Shown: piece after piece, positions 21,908-33,775 of the stretch
Position numbering within the stretch: the stretch's first letter is position 1
Layout of the letters: the number at the start of each line of letters is the position of its first letter
From: Gnetum montanum
Lineage: Eukaryota > Streptophyta > Gnetopsida > Gnetales > Gnetaceae
DNA length: 64,000 nucleotides
Assembly: GCA_015680685.1 (NCBI GenBank)
Contig: MNCI01023742.1
Span: forward strand, 732,234 to 796,233
Direction of reading: 5' to 3'
The notes under the pieces: generated by a model
Seen by the model: the letters and a program-made list of their open reading frames with translations, nothing else
Told to the model about the DNA's origin: nothing
Database searches by the model: none
Program-made: the position numbers and the translations under genes

Positions 21908-23141
21908 TGAAACACCATGGAATTTCGAGACCTCGATGATTCAACAAAGTCTTGAGGTTTACGTAAAGGAATTCCACAAGCCACACATTGCAGACAGTCT
22001 TCTTCAAGCTTAAGGCCTATTACGCTACTTTATGCAGCGCAGCGTAATAAACTCCCAAAAGACTGAACAGAAACAAGGGATGTATAGCAACAACACTTCA
22101 ATTTTGCAGGTTAACTATGTCATGCCTTGTTACGCTATGAAGCGTAATGTAGCATAATGCAGCGTAATGCAAGCAGATAATTAATTCAATTGCAACAACG
22201 AAAATAGCAAAATTCAAACATTAGCAGTTCTTATGCCATGATATGCTCTCTAGCATATTATAGCATAACTGAAGGATAGTTTGTTACTGAAGCCCCAGCA
22301 AGGGCATATTACGACACACTACGCTTCAGAGCGTAACGCCGCGTAGTGCCACAAGCTTCAACTACGACGCATCGAGTCAATGACATTTTGTAGGCTCAGG
22401 ACACGTGTCATCTAAATCACATTTTTCTCCTAATCCTAACCTTATAAATACTCTATTTGACAATGATCAAGAGGTTGGCAAATTTTTTTCTCAGTGAGCA
22501 ATTTCCCTTCCTTGGCAAGGTTGGCAATTTTTTGACGGCTATTGGCAATTGTTGGAAAATTCTCTTGGAGAACAAGAGAGGACCGACAATCGAAAGCAAC
22601 GTCGACGGTGACTGACAAGGGATTTTGAATTGGAAAATTTGAGATAGCGGACACTTTGTTTAGAGTTTGACTCCCTTGCACCCAGATTGGCTAGAACGAG
22701 GTAGATCAGCCTTTGCTTGTTTCGTCTCTAAATAGCTTTCTTGTTCTTGGCATGCGCTTGGTCTAAACCGAAGTCTGCCTGTAATCATTGTATTCAACGT
22801 ATTTGTTTATAAGCTAAATCCCAGATCTTAGGATTGCACATTCTCAAAATTCAATTTATTACATCTTATTTACATAGATTTTACAATTGTTTCGAATTGT
22901 TTACATCGTTCACGTTGCCTTCGAGATTACCAATATCATATCTCCCCACCTAAATCACCACCTCGTGATCAGATTATTACAAAATTTATTGATTAAGTAA
23001 GTCCCTATCTGATTGACAAGACAGTTTAGGGCACCTTGGATTCATTTTCTTCAGCATGGCCCTCACACGAATCCAGGCTTGGAACTATGTACACGGAGTT
23101 TCGCTCGGTATTTCCAGTGACCAACATTTTCCATTGTTACA
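21908..23141 (+). repeat. 3' LTR of element 1
   Basis: Pairs with 5966-7198. It starts TGAAACACC after the polypurine tract and ends TTACA, followed by GCTAC. The TATA box copy is at 22443-22450. Differences from the 5' LTR are mostly C/T and G/A. Confidence 0.93.
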
Positions 23142-23220
23142 GCTACAATACCAGTTTAAGGCCTCAACAAACCACAATGCTAGTTTAAGGCCTCGTTATT
23201 CCATGGGTTTGCCAATATTA
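23142..23220. repeat. Module-boundary repeat array, element 0 (right half)
   Basis: Units CCAGTTTAAGGCCTCAACAA and CTAGTTTAAGGCCTCG continue the array of 5730-5965 after element 1. 23221-23700 is AT-rich with no gene. Confidence 0.75.
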
Positions 23221-23734
23221 GGCCATGGTGGGTCCTCGAAGTCTTATATTTTAAAAAAAAAATGTTTATCAATTTTTCTAGCTTTAATATTTTTTTTATA
23301 AATATTCTTTTTTTTTCATCATGTATAAAAGTAATGGAAAAGAAAGGATGTATACATAAGTAAAGTGCAAACGAAAGTAGAAATCTAGGCTACCTACATG
23401 TAGAGTAAAATAAAATACACAAATAAGCATAACAAGTTAGCAAAGAAAATCTAAGCTACATGGCTATCAACTATATGGTTATAAGGGCATGGGATGAAAG
23501 GGTCAAGGGGTACTTCACTTGTGCAAATGCTTCTTAATTTTTGAAAGATTATTGAAGAGTAAGATCTATTCTGGATAAATTTTTATTCACCATCGCCCTC
23601 ACTAATGATGTTAAATGGGAGTTCATCCCGTGATGCTTCTTGCTACTCATCATTATCATTATTGGCTTTTTTCTTTCTCTCAGGTTGTTGGGTTTTGTGA
23701 TTGGGAGTTTCTTCTTGAAAGTCTACTTTGGACC

Positions 23735-24420
23735 CCTACTCTATGTTCACATTGTTAACACCCAAGGGCACTACGTTATCATCATGAATGATGATCTCAC
23801 CTCCCTCATAAGGAAGGTGAATCTCTTGGTGGATGGGAGAAGACACAGCTCGTAACTAAGCCAACCAAGGTCTTTCTAGGATAACATTAAACCTAGGCAT
23901 CTCCTTCACGACCAAGAAATTCATAGTTGTGGGGAGTTACTTCCCTTCCACAAAATCTAAGGAGATGGATCCCTTGACAATAACCCTCAATTCATTGAAA
24001 GACTTGAGAGTAGTTATTGATGTTTGTTGTATTTACTTTTTCAAGCCTAATCATTCAACGATGGTGCACGAGATAATGTTAGTAGCTACACCATCATCTA
24101 CATGCACCCGATGCACCTTAAACTACCCTATGTGTATGGATATGAACACAAGAGCCTTAGTAATTTTTCCATTTTGAGGATTAACTTTAATTTTGCTATC
24201 ATAAAATGTTAGGGGTGTTGAATTCCCCTCCCTAGATGTGGGAGGAACCATCACTACATGGATGGATTTCTCATTATCAGGGATATCCTCACTAATAGGA
24301 ATAGAAGTCAACATTTTGACTAACACCTCATGATGTGTGGAAAAAGTCATAATTAGGTCATACAAGCTTAGAGTAGTGTTCTTTTACTTAAGAGATTATA
24401 TAACCTAATCTATTGCACTG
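23735..24420 (-). pseudogene. Aspartic protease domain of element 0
   Basis: On the minus strand, a pre-protease segment (YDLIMTFSTHHEVLVKMLTS, 24123-24365) precedes RVHVDDGVATN (about 24072-24112), then LKSFNELRVIVKG, FNVILERPWLA, HQEIHLPYEGGEIIIHDDN. The layout and DDG signature are those of element 1. The second hallmark has decayed from GR to ER, and several stops interrupt the frame. Confidence 0.78.
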
Positions 24421-25130
24421 AGGAAGGTTTTTTCATTAGTCAAAGGCTTGACGCCATATTGTGCTTCACTTCCTACATGCACCCCAAAATGCATACTTTA
24501 GTCTTAGGTTGTAATTGTTGGAGCTTCTCCTCGTTCTTTTGACCATGAGCTCTGGGATCCCTTTGTCATTTGTTATTTGAAGTGGGTTGGGCAAAGGAGG
24601 TTATGGGTATAGCCAATATGGGAGTGGGCTTTGGTGGGACAACTTCCTTCTGTGCCTCTATTTGCTTGTCACCCTTATTTTTGGGCTTTTTATTTTACTT
24701 TTTTGCTTATTTAGAGCCTTTTAGTTGTTAGTTATTGGTTGTGAGGAAGATGCGGTAGCATTGGCCACCACATGAGGTTGTTGGATAGTTTTATCAATTG
24801 GTGAGGTTATGGTTGGTTGGGCAATGATGGGCTAGGATACCCTGATGATATATGGTTTCCTTGGAGGTACTTATCATGACACCATTATGAAAAAATGGTA
24901 TATTAAACTAGTGGAAGCTAAAGAAGCCCTTTCACCATAAGGGGGTATGCAAATTACAAATGGTTCTCTTAAGGATCTCTGATTATCATCTACATTGAAT
25001 GAAAATATGATATATGCAGTGTTGTTAACATTCAATGAGTCTTTATTAATCTACATTAATTAGTTTTGAGGTTGGATAGGGTTGGATGCATCTAGAACTA
25101 ACTCTCCCCTATCTATCATCTCCTGCAAGT
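24421..25130 (-). pseudogene. gag-protease linker of element 0
   Basis: Low-complexity linker with no domain recognised; position and direction match the linkers of elements 1 and 3. No intact frame. Confidence 0.45.
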
Positions 25131-26500
25131 CATCCTTCAACACAAGACAAAAGTCTGTGTCATGAACAAGTAGGTGCTTTTTGTTGCAAAAGCATTATAT
25201 CTTGAAGTATTTAGGTAGTGGTATGGGTCATTTGTTGTTGCTCTAGTGGGATCCTTGGCTATTTTATAGAGCCTATCATTTTTCTTTCAAGAAGCTTTAG
25301 ACATCTCTATTTGTATTGGATAAGTCCACTTTTCAAAAGTTGATCTAATAGATCTAATGATTTTAATGGTAGTGTAGTGTATTTGGACCTATCCTTCCTT
25401 TCAAAACTGGATCTAATCATTGTCAATGCAGTGGCCCTACTAGTTGAAGGATGGTTATCGTGGTTATTATTAGTGGGGGCCTTGGGTTGGTTGGTCTTTG
25501 GCCCCTGGTTAGTAGTCTTGGCCTTCTTAGTCATAGTTGCTACAGTCATATTGTTATGTTTTCCTTCTTCTTGTCTCTCTACAAATGTTGGTTTTTGAAT
25601 GCTATGTAGGTTGGATCATGATTGACATCTGTAGAATCTTCTATATTCTCTATCTAGGAGAACGCTTGCCTAAGTGACCATGGGTCAAGGTTGTAAAGTT
25701 TGACTTTATAAAGTCATTAACCACCCTCTTAAATATAGCCAAAAGGTGTGTTTTGGCTATGGGCTTCTATATTTCATTTATAAGTCCATTCCACTATTGG
25801 ATGAACTTTTGTATGGGCTCAATAGGTTCCTAGTTGACCTTTATGAGTTGGTCATGCATTGTGTCGGGCTTTAAGTTATACTTGAAGTGATTAACAGAGT
25901 GAGCTATCAAGTCCTCAAGGGAAGATATGGATCCTCTAGGTAATGCATGGTACCAATCAAGTGCTTTCCCAATTAAGGACATAGGATAAATCCTCATTCT
26001 GGTATGAGGCCATGACTACAACAACAAGGAGCCAAATCTAAAGGTTATAAGGTGAGCATTAGCGTCACCTTCTTCATTGTATTTGCTAAACTAGAGGATA
26101 GGGACACCAAGAGGAAGTGTCAAAGGTGGAAGCATAAGATTAATAGGATCATCCTAGTAGAAGTCCATGATCTTTACACTTTGAGATGTAGAGGCTTTGA
26201 GCCTCTTTAACTCCTCTATTAGGTCCTCTATCATCTAAAAGGCTTGATCTAGACCCTACAATGGTCCTGTTGGCTACAAGGCTTACACATATAGTTGTGA
26301 CTTCAATTGTCAGGCTTATGGCCTCACTATGGGTTGCATGACAGAAGGAAGGGGTTGTGTTATGGTTGTGACTTGTGGACCAAACAAAGAAAAGGATTTC
26401 TATTCTAGTATTTAAGGCACAAATAGGATAAAGAGGTTGTGTGACCCCTACGTTGCTTGGAAACTCATAGTGGACCCATCTGAGTAGTTAGCCAATTTGT
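25131..26500 (-). pseudogene. gag: gag core of element 0
   Basis: Minus-strand reading shows DDPINLMLPPLTLPLGVP, KYNEEGDANAHLITF, GKALDWYHALPRGSISSLED and NHFKYNLKP (about 25880-26160), then the post-core helix region (AKTHLLAIFKRVVNDFIKSN), a Lys-rich segment and FERKDRSKYTTLPLKSLDLL (25307-25549). The Trp lost in element 1 is intact here. Many stops. Confidence 0.8.
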
Positions 26501-27424
26501 GGTAGTAAAAACCATCGTTGATGGTTTTATATATCAAGAGTGTGTTGTAAATGACATTGATGTGTTATATTTTGTTATATGTGGCATTGGCTGAGTGTGA
26601 TGTGTGGTTATAATAGGCTTGGGGTCTACAGTAGTAGGGTAGGAAGGAGTGGAAGATTATGGCACCATGTCCATGGAGAAAAAAAAAGCATTGGAGGAAG
26701 GTGTTGTGACCTCAGGGATGTTTGTTGAAACAATTCTCCCAGGAAATTTTAGGGCTAATCTTTTATCATAAATTCATCCTTCTCTTCTTGTTGTTCCTTA
26801 GAGCTATGCTTATCATCTTCCACATCCACAACAATAATTTGGACTAGGATGTTAGCATAGATGTCATTAAGGGGAATTTGGTCATATAGGGAAGGGATGT
26901 ACTCCTTACCACTCCTATGTATGAGCTCAAACTCCCTCTTGGCATCAACTTCAATTCATGGAATTAGCGTGCTTGCTTGTATTTTAGCACAAACGAAGTG
27001 ATACTGATCTTTATTTATGTTTGCAAAATCAGGATTCTCCCCTCTGATCCTCAAAGATCACCTACATTCAATGATGGTAGGATCTTTGGAATCATAGACC
27101 CTCATGGCCTATTGATCTAACCTACTATTAGTGTAGTTGTAAGAAAACTTAGTTGATTTTAGGAGATACATGGTTATTTTAATAAAAATAGCTCAAGATA
27201 GGCTATGAAAAATAAAAAAAAATGAAAGTAGGTTTCAACAAGTGAGATTCAAAGGTAGTTTGAGGAAGCAAAAATAGTAAAAATTTGGGTACTTACTAAA
27301 AATAGCAAGTAGGGGGTAAGGAGGAGTATACCTCTTTATCCAAAGGTGTAAATGTAATATCAAACTTTACCCATACTAACCTTTTAGCTGCCACTCTTCT
27401 TGATGTTCACACTAGCCTCCTAGC
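26501..27424 (-). pseudogene. gag: gag N-terminal region and leader of element 0
   Basis: From ATG 27171 on the minus strand, through KDQYHFVCAKIQA (matching HYNFLYAKL of element 1), to a variable stretch ending near 26501. 27172-27424 should be the leader between the LTR and gag. I cannot see a PBS as clear as those in elements 1 and 3. Confidence 0.6.
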
Positions 27425-27466
27425 TGTCACACCCTTGGATGTGGTAGGGAGAAAAGAGGGGATGAG
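27425..27466. other. Junction between element 0 and element 2
   Basis: About 45 bp that could be the first bases of an element 0 LTR (TGTCACACCC), joined without a target duplication to mid-RT sequence. Homology between element 2 and element 4 begins sharply at AAAGCTTAGTGATCTC (27467 and 50894). Confidence 0.5.
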
Positions 27467-27945
27467 AAAAGCTTAGTGATCTCATCACAAACGACCAATG
27501 TGACATCAAGCTTAACTTTACAAGATTTTTGCTTAACCAGCTTAATGCGAGGATCTAAGATAATGTTATGTTGTACTATACGAGGGTCTAAACCCAGCAT
27601 GTCCTTGTACGACCATGCGAATGCCTTAACATTATCACTAAGGACTTTAGATATGTCTTGTTGGATTTGAGTCTCTAACAAGGAACTAAGTTTTAATGTT
27701 TTCACCTCACCTTTACATGTTGTTACAAGGACTTCTATGAGGGGATCCTCAGTTACATCACCTGCTTCTAAGTCTAGAGCTTGAATTAGATGTTCCGGAA
27801 AATCTAGTGATGTCTCTAGAAATGCTACATTTATATCATAGGTAAGAAATTTTAAGTCCAAGAATTTTGTATTTATGAATCTCATGGATTTTCCATAAGG
27901 TCTAGTCAAGACTAAAGGTGAATGAAGACTCTTGTATGCATTCAT
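27467..27945 (-). pseudogene. pol: RT N-terminal segment of element 2
   Basis: Long open frame on the minus strand starting MNAYKSLHSPLVLTRPYGK, with LDLEAGDVTEDPLIEVLV and FAWSYKDMLGLDPRIVQHNI, the region just before the RT palm. It is cut off at 27467 before any catalytic motif. The nearly identical frame in element 4 is 50880-51377. Confidence 0.85.
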
Positions 27946-28089
27946 TTTTCAAGAGATCCTCCAAAACAACCAGAAAAATGTCAAGCAGCACTTGTCTTAA
28001 TAAAGCAAAATGCATAGAATAAGTAAGGCAATGACATGAAAAATTAATTAACTATGCAATATGTAAAGTGATTTATTTTATGTATTTCT

Positions 28090-28160
28090 TATTAGTTTTT
28101 TTCCTACAGCCTTAAGTGGCCATAAAATTGCCAATTTAAGGTCGTAGCAAACCATAGACT
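28090..28160. repeat. Boundary repeat, element 2, RT/antisense-promoter side
   Basis: One or two units (GCCAATTTAAGGTCGTAGCA) between the RT frame and the promoter of the antisense gene, matched at 51535-51590 in element 4. 27946-28089 is an AT-rich linker. Confidence 0.6.
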
Positions 28161-28299
28161 ATGTGTGGGGTATAAGTTTAAGCAAAGATTAAAAGGTTTG
28201 AAACATGGGACTGATTTGAATGTTTATCAGGAAAGTAGAAAAAATGTAAAAAAATTTCTAAGTGTAGGAAGCTGGAAAAGTCAAAAAAAAATTCTAACT

Positions 28300-28416
28300 C
28301 TATGTGCTACACTCATCCCACATTACGCGCAAGACATGGAGCGTCCTATGTTACGCATGGGACATGGAATGTCCCAAGAGGGTGACATGTCCTTTGACCC
28401 TAAAGGGTATAAATAG
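28300..28416 (+). promoter_or_regulatory. Promoter of AS gene copy 2 (palindromic repeats and TATA box)
   Basis: TATAAATAG at 28408-28416 lies 150 bp before the ATG at 28558. Just upstream are two copies of a motif like ATTACGCGCAAGACATGGAG and GTTACGCATGGGACATGGAA, then a CATGGAATGTCCC half-palindrome. The same promoter with the same spacing is at 51839-51847 in element 4. The upstream motif closely resembles the 44-bp tandem unit in the LTR of element 3. Confidence 0.65.
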
Positions 28417-28557
28417 AGGTTTCACCCATTGTAAATTAATCATTTTCACCATTAGAGCCAATAGTCATCTAAGTGTAGCATAACCAAGGTAGAGAGTAGC
28501 AGCCACAAAGGGAAGCTAGAGCATGACAAAAGGGAAGCTGGAGCATAGCAGTTGAAG

Positions 28558-31500
28558 ATGGCATGCAAGAGTGAATGTAAACACCTTGGCCTCACCAACA
28601 TTGATGAAGGTTACCATACCTTGTGGTGCCTTCCTAGCGTGTGCATCAAAAAATGCTAAGACACACCACTGGCTAGGTAAGCTGTCAAGCTCTACCCTTA
28701 TGATTTTGTTCTTTCCCTACCTTCCCACATGTCTAGGCTTTGGGTTTTGGGGTCTTGGATTTCTGAAAGGTGGCCTGCCATGGGCAAGGACCACCGCTAC
28801 CATTGTCATGGTCATTTTTCCATGGCCAAGGAGGGAGTGCACATAGTGCATTTTTTTTCATTTCTTTTACCCTTTTTTCTATTTTGGAATCAAGGTTTTG
28901 TGGGTGCCCTGCACCGTAATGCAAAACAGGGGTTCTCAGCATCCCACACCATGGAATGAGGGTTTCTTAGAATGACACGATTTTTGTATTGGAGTCTAGT
29001 GCTGCAATGCTAGGCAAAGGTTTTTATGTGTCCCATGTCGCACGATGGAATAGTGGATTTTTGGCTTCTCATGAGCGTAGTACAAATCAAGACTTTCTAT
29101 AGTGTGTACCATGAGCGTAGCACATAATGAGGGTTTGGGTGCTCCACATCCCATGCCATGGAACAAGGATCTCCTATGTGTACCATGTCATGGCATGGAA
29201 CAAGGCTTCTTGTGGCATCCCACGCCATAGAATGGAATAGGGGTTTCATGGGTGTCATATGCCATGACGTGTGATAAGGTTTTTTTTGGTGTCCCACATC
29301 ATGGGACAGTACTCAACCAAGGCAGTCCAAGGTTATGTCCATCATCCTCTAGTATCTCTGAGAGAATGAAAAAAAGTTAAAAACTTTGACACTACTATGT
29401 TCAACACTTAGAAAATTTTGTAAGTTTTGCAGTTATCACACTCTATGGTAGCATGACCAACACTTCGAAAATTTTTGGATTGGAAAGTGTCACACTCTGT
29501 GGGAAGTGTGACCAATAGTTAGAAAAATTCTAAGTTTGTAATCATCATGCTCTATGGGGAGCATGACTAACAGTTAGAAAATATTTTGATGCTTTCTTGA
29601 AAATTATAGGTGTTAATGTTGTGCCTCATTGGGAATTAGGTATGTTAGATGGGGATGCCAACATCCCTTCCCTATGGGACCTTAGAGGAGAGCTAATTAT
29701 GTTGCATGTAAAATTTTATTTTATTTTATCTTATCTTATCTTATGCATTATTTGTCTATTACTTTTTATTATTTTTGTTTTCTTTTTCCAATACTAACAC
29801 GTTCACTATTGTGGCATTGCAGGATCTTGCTAAAACCTATTCTCATCATGGTCGAACTGTTGGGGATTTTGTGTTGCATGAGTGATCCTATACTAAATGT
29901 ACCCACACAACATGCACATGTGGGACACCAAATGGTTTGGTTCTAGTTGGATGCACAAGAATTCCTAGAATTCCTACTCTACCACTTCAGTGTAATTATA
30001 TGATCACATTTGTTAGCCGAAGCAGCAAGTGTCATAGTTAAGACATTGTTTCCTAGGGCAAACCGAGGCATTCTGAAATTTCATGTCAAAAAAACCTGCT
30101 AAATGTGAAGAGACATGAAGCTTGAACCAATGCCCAAAAGGCCTTAGACTCTTATCTTGGATTTGGAAAATGCCCAAGTTCCAATGCTACCACAAATACA
30201 ACACTGTATTTCTTGCCCGATGTGTGCACATGGTCTTCCAAAATCCACCTAGGTTGGTTTATTATGCTAGAGGGTGAGCCTTGTTGTGATTTTTTTTGCT
30301 ACATATTGTTTCATGATTTAGCATGCTAACTACTTTGTTGCCTATTCCCAGGTTCTCTGTTGATGCAAACGGCCTTCATGATGGAGAGGGGATACTAGAC
30401 TTAACCCAAATGACCCTACAAGAATTCTCATCCTCTAAGAATATGAATGCTAGATTAATAGGGCAAGTTGGGTCAAATTTGGTGGAATACCCTGGTAGGT
30501 ATTCCAAATCTAATGAGAGGTGTCAGAATCTTGGCTGGTTGGATGTTGAGTGGGCATCCCATATGCCGAGTATAGAGGAGGTTTTGATCCTAACTATTTT
30601 GCAGACCATTTGTACCACATAAGTTATATCACCTATTTACTTTCATGCACTTTTAATTTTATAGCTTCATCATGTTGCTAATTCTACCTTTGTTTATTGT
30701 AGCTGTAGCTAAGTCTAGAGAGGTTACAATGGTTGTTTCAAGATGCACTTAGGCCAATCTCCTCTTCAAGTATGGTGAGGTTGATAGTTCATAACACTAG
30801 TTGTGCCACGAGGCCCCAGTAAGGATAGCCCAAAATCTTCAGTAGGCTAGGCTCATAGACCTTTTCTTGGTCATGAACCCAAACATCCCAATAGTAAAGA
30901 TGATTGCCTTAGTGAACTATTTCACTGAGAGTGCCAGCCATCTCCGCATGCAAGTTCATAATGTGCAAGTGGTCTTCGAGATCATGGATGACCTTTTCTT
31001 GGATCTCTTCGACATCCCCTCTAAAGGTCTACCAATGGGCAAGAAGATTGATAAGGAACTAAACCATAGAGGGGGCATTGAAGAGTGGCTAGGCACTTAG
31101 AAAGACCACAAGGGTATAGCCATGAAGAAAGTGAAATTTCCTATGGCCCAACATCTCTATCCCATCTTTCGGGCTCATGCATTTAATAAGATACTTTTCC
31201 AAGGAAAGGTCCTTGGGTGGAGTAAGCTTGAGTAATGAGAGATGTGATAGAGAAACGGACATAGTATAACTAGGCCAAATACCTTGCCGACAGCCTACAA
31301 GTTGAAATTATCAAGCTACATGGCAACCTCAAGGCATGATCTCACGTGCATTTTTCCTTCTTCCTAGTGTGCCTATGGAGGTACATTTATTTTACTTCTC
31401 CTCCCACCCCACCCCCTACCTTTTTTTGTTTGATTTTTTGTTTTATCTTACAACTAATGTTTTGCCACTTGGGATAACAAGCTCGTGACTTAAGTGGAAC

Positions 31501-32453
31501 CTAAGCAAAGTGGTCCAGGTTGATGTTGTACTCAAGTTCCCTCCTGAGGTGGAGCAAGTGTCTCATCATGTCTATGATGAGGCAAGCAAGTATGCACTAC
31601 ACTCTACATGATTTTTGTGGAAGTATAGGCTCATGAATGAGAAGCTATGGAAATAGGTGCAAGAGCTCCGGGAACAAAATGCGAACCAAGCTAGAAGATT
31701 TATAGTCATATTATGACATCTTGGCAACCCACAAAAAATCAGACAGTAGCTAGCATATAACTGAGATTGATTATGTCAAGTACTGGTTGGCTATTTGGGG
31801 TAAGAATGAGGCTACTTGCAAGGTCATTGAACAACATTTGTAGATGGACCTCTTGGCTCGGAAGAACCAAGATTGGAAGGATTACAGTGCCAAAGTATAT
31901 GAATGGAGATAGACTCAGAAAAACCACAAACATCATTATAAGATGTAACACATAGCCTACTACAAGAAATATAGAGATGATTCTATGGAGCACCAATGTT
32001 AAGAGATATTCCTTAACACCATCAGTGTAAAGCAAGCTTATAAGATGTTTGCAAGCCATCTAGTGGTTAGTGAGTCCTTAGAGAGAGAGATCACTATTCC
32101 TTCTAGAGAGATCATTTCTACAACATTTTCTCTAGGGCCACCCATATGGACAACCATGGAGAAAGGGAAAACCCTCATAGGAATCAATTTGGGAGAGGAG
32201 GACTGGACATCCATGTCAGAGGATGAGATCCTCTAACATCTAGAGAATGGCCTTGACAGAATGCCCCCATACATGGATACAAGCCCATCTTAGGTTGGTT
32301 TCATTTACTTTATTATTGTCTATTTCATTATAGCTTTGCACATTATCTCATTTATTGACTATTTTATTATTTCATTTTTGTTTTTTGTAGGCTCCAAGTA
32401 AAGGTACGAGACCCAGTGGAGCAACGGATAAAGACAGATGGGAAGAGCCTTAG
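28558..32453 (+). pseudogene. Antisense spliced gene of element 2 (AS gene copy 2)
   Basis: Exons by comparison: 28558-28676 (119 bp, MACKSECKHLGLTNIDEGYH), 29823-30273 (451 bp), 30352-30618 (267 bp; donor GT changed to AT), 30708 to about 31350, then a deletion removing the end of exon 4 and exons 5-6, then about 31470-32293 and 32391-32453. Exon 2 retains GLRLLSWIWKM-type residues and YHKYNTVFLARC. Exon 3 has VDANGLHDGEGIL and NLGWLDVEW. Exon 4 has NPNIPIVKMIALVNYF, FDIPSKGLPMGKK and GGIEEWLG. Exon 7 has YDEASKYALHST, GINLGEEDW and SEDEIL. It shares stops with copy 4, for example after EEWLGT. Intron 1 is 1146 bp and holds degenerate repeats. Confidence 0.75.
28930..29330 (+). repeat. Degenerate ~45-50 bp repeats in intron 1 of AS gene copy 2
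   Basis: Repeated phrases such as CCCATGCCATGGAACAAGG followed by a short GGGTTTC/CTCCTATGTG spacer, about six to eight loose copies. The same region is present at 52360-52745 in element 4. No gene here. Confidence 0.55.
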
Positions 32454-32953
32454 CTTTACATCATAATGCAAATTAAAATGTTTTAGATGCAACCCTACTG
32501 TTGGGAAATTTTATGTCTTTTTGGATAACCCATGTGGTTGTTGATGTAACTTTGCACTATGTATTTGATTTTATGATTTTATGAAAAACATGACATTTAT
32601 TTACTTCACATTTTATCATTTTAACTTGTAATTCAGTTGATATTTTTACTTAGGATTTTTGTTGATGTGATTAGACCCCTTGTGGGAACCATGCTAATTT
32701 AAGGAAATGAAATTTTAAGGCCATTTTGGACCATCGCTAGTATAAGGCCATTTTGGGCCACGTGGTAGTTTAAGGTCTTTTTTGGGCCTCATTTTTATTT
32801 ATTTTATTTGAAGAAATAAAGTTAAACAAAATCATAACTAATGCAAGATGAAAACATAACATAAATTGCAACTATATAGACAAAGGAACAAAAGACCAGT
32901 TGGGTAGGCAAGAAAATTAGGAACATGCCCTAGTCGTGCAAATGTTTCCTAAC
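32454..32953. repeat. Boundary repeat array, element 2, antisense/protease side
   Basis: At about 32690-32800 are units TTAAGGCCATTTTGGACCAT, TATAAGGCCATTTTGGGCCA and GTTTAAGGTCTTTTTTGGGC. They lie between the antisense gene and the protease, as in elements 0, 1 and 4. The rest is AT-rich flank without a gene. Confidence 0.7.
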
Positions 32954-33775
32954 TCAATGTGAGTTAAGCAGTGCGTAAGGCCTGGTGGGCACTAGAAGAT
33001 ACTCCCCTACGCTATCATCTACCATGGAAAAGGGTAATTCTTCCAATAGAGCTTCCTCATGGAGGTCACTTATCTTGCTTGGTTGCTTAACATTGGCTGA
33101 ACAACATCGACTTTCATTGCAAATAGGTGGTGTGTCCTTAGATATCTCCACCTCCGACCCTTGTTTAGTGTCTATGTTGTTAATAGTTAGAGGGGCCATG
33201 TTATCACCAAAGATCACCACCTTCCCACCTTCATAAGACAAGTGGATTTCTTGGTGGATTAGTGAAGAAACAACCTGTAGCTGGGCTAACTAAGACCTCC
33301 CTAACATTAGGTTGAATTTGGGCATCTCTTCAACCATGATGAACTTTGCATTAGTGGGGAATTGCTCCCCTACCATGCAATCAATCATGATTATTCCCTT
33401 AACAACCATGTGTGCTCTGTTAAAGGATTTTAAACATGTCATTATTGTAGCCTTAATTTGATCTACCAAGCCAAGCTTGTCGATGATGGGGAATGGGATA
33501 ACGTTGGTGGCTACCACATCATCTATGTGTGCCCTTCGAATCTTGTACTAATCCATGTGAATCATTATGAACATGGGTGCAGTGGTTACTTGACCCTTTT
33601 TAGGGTCAGCTTTGATCACTTTAGTGTAAAAGATCAAAAGTGTTAACCTTGGCTCTTGGGTTGTAGGCAAAATCATTATGGCTTGGATAGCCTTTTCCTC
33701 TGTCAACATGTCTTCCTTAATAGGACTAGATGTCAACATGCAAACCAAGGCTTCGCAATGAGCAGGGGAGGTCAT
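32954..33775 (-). pseudogene. Aspartic protease domain of element 2
   Basis: Minus strand: pre-protease (LTSSPIKEDMLTEEKAIQAI, 33548-33775), then HIDDVVATNVIPFPIIDKLG (about 33470-33535) where the Gly of the DDG signature is Val, then LKSFNRAHMVVKG, FNLMLGRSWL and, at 32954-33241, MSYEGGKVVIFGDNMAP. The lost catalytic-loop Gly suggests an inactive copy even without the stops. Confidence 0.8.

Larger units (their letters stand above)
5966..23141 (+). mobile_element. Element 1: complete Tat-like Ty3/gypsy retrotransposon with antisense module (17.2 kb)
   Basis: Bounded by two LTRs of 1233 and 1234 bp starting TGAAACACC and ending TTACA, flanked by perfect GCTAC duplications. Order on the plus strand: 5' LTR, PBS (7205-7223), gag (7453 to about 9800), protease (about 9997-11015), repeat array (11310-11695), antisense gene on the minus strand (16255 down to 11842), a single repeat unit near 16720, RT, RNase H, second RNase H, integrase (16960-20320), repeat array (20330-20745), 3' UTR, PPT and 3' LTR. 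The double RNase H places it in the Tat/Ogre clade. All coding parts contain stops. The LTRs differ at about 13% of the first 225 positions by hand count, so the insertion is old. Confidence 0.93.
23142..27424 (-). mobile_element. Element 0, right part (repeat array, protease, gag, leader)
   Basis: Continuation of the minus-strand element interrupted by element 1. Reading leftward: gag N-terminus (from ATG 27171), gag core, knuckle, protease, then the repeat array 23142-23220 that joins 5730-5965. The right end near 27425 begins TGTCACACCC, perhaps the first bases of its LTR, and is cut off about 45 bp later by element 2 sequence. The start 23142-23146 is the second GCTAC duplication. Confidence 0.8.

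Noticed and set aside
27476-27670. Plus-strand ORFs at 27476-27670 and 50908-51102, conserved in both copies
   Set aside because: Conserved only because they mirror the RT N-terminal frame on the minus strand.
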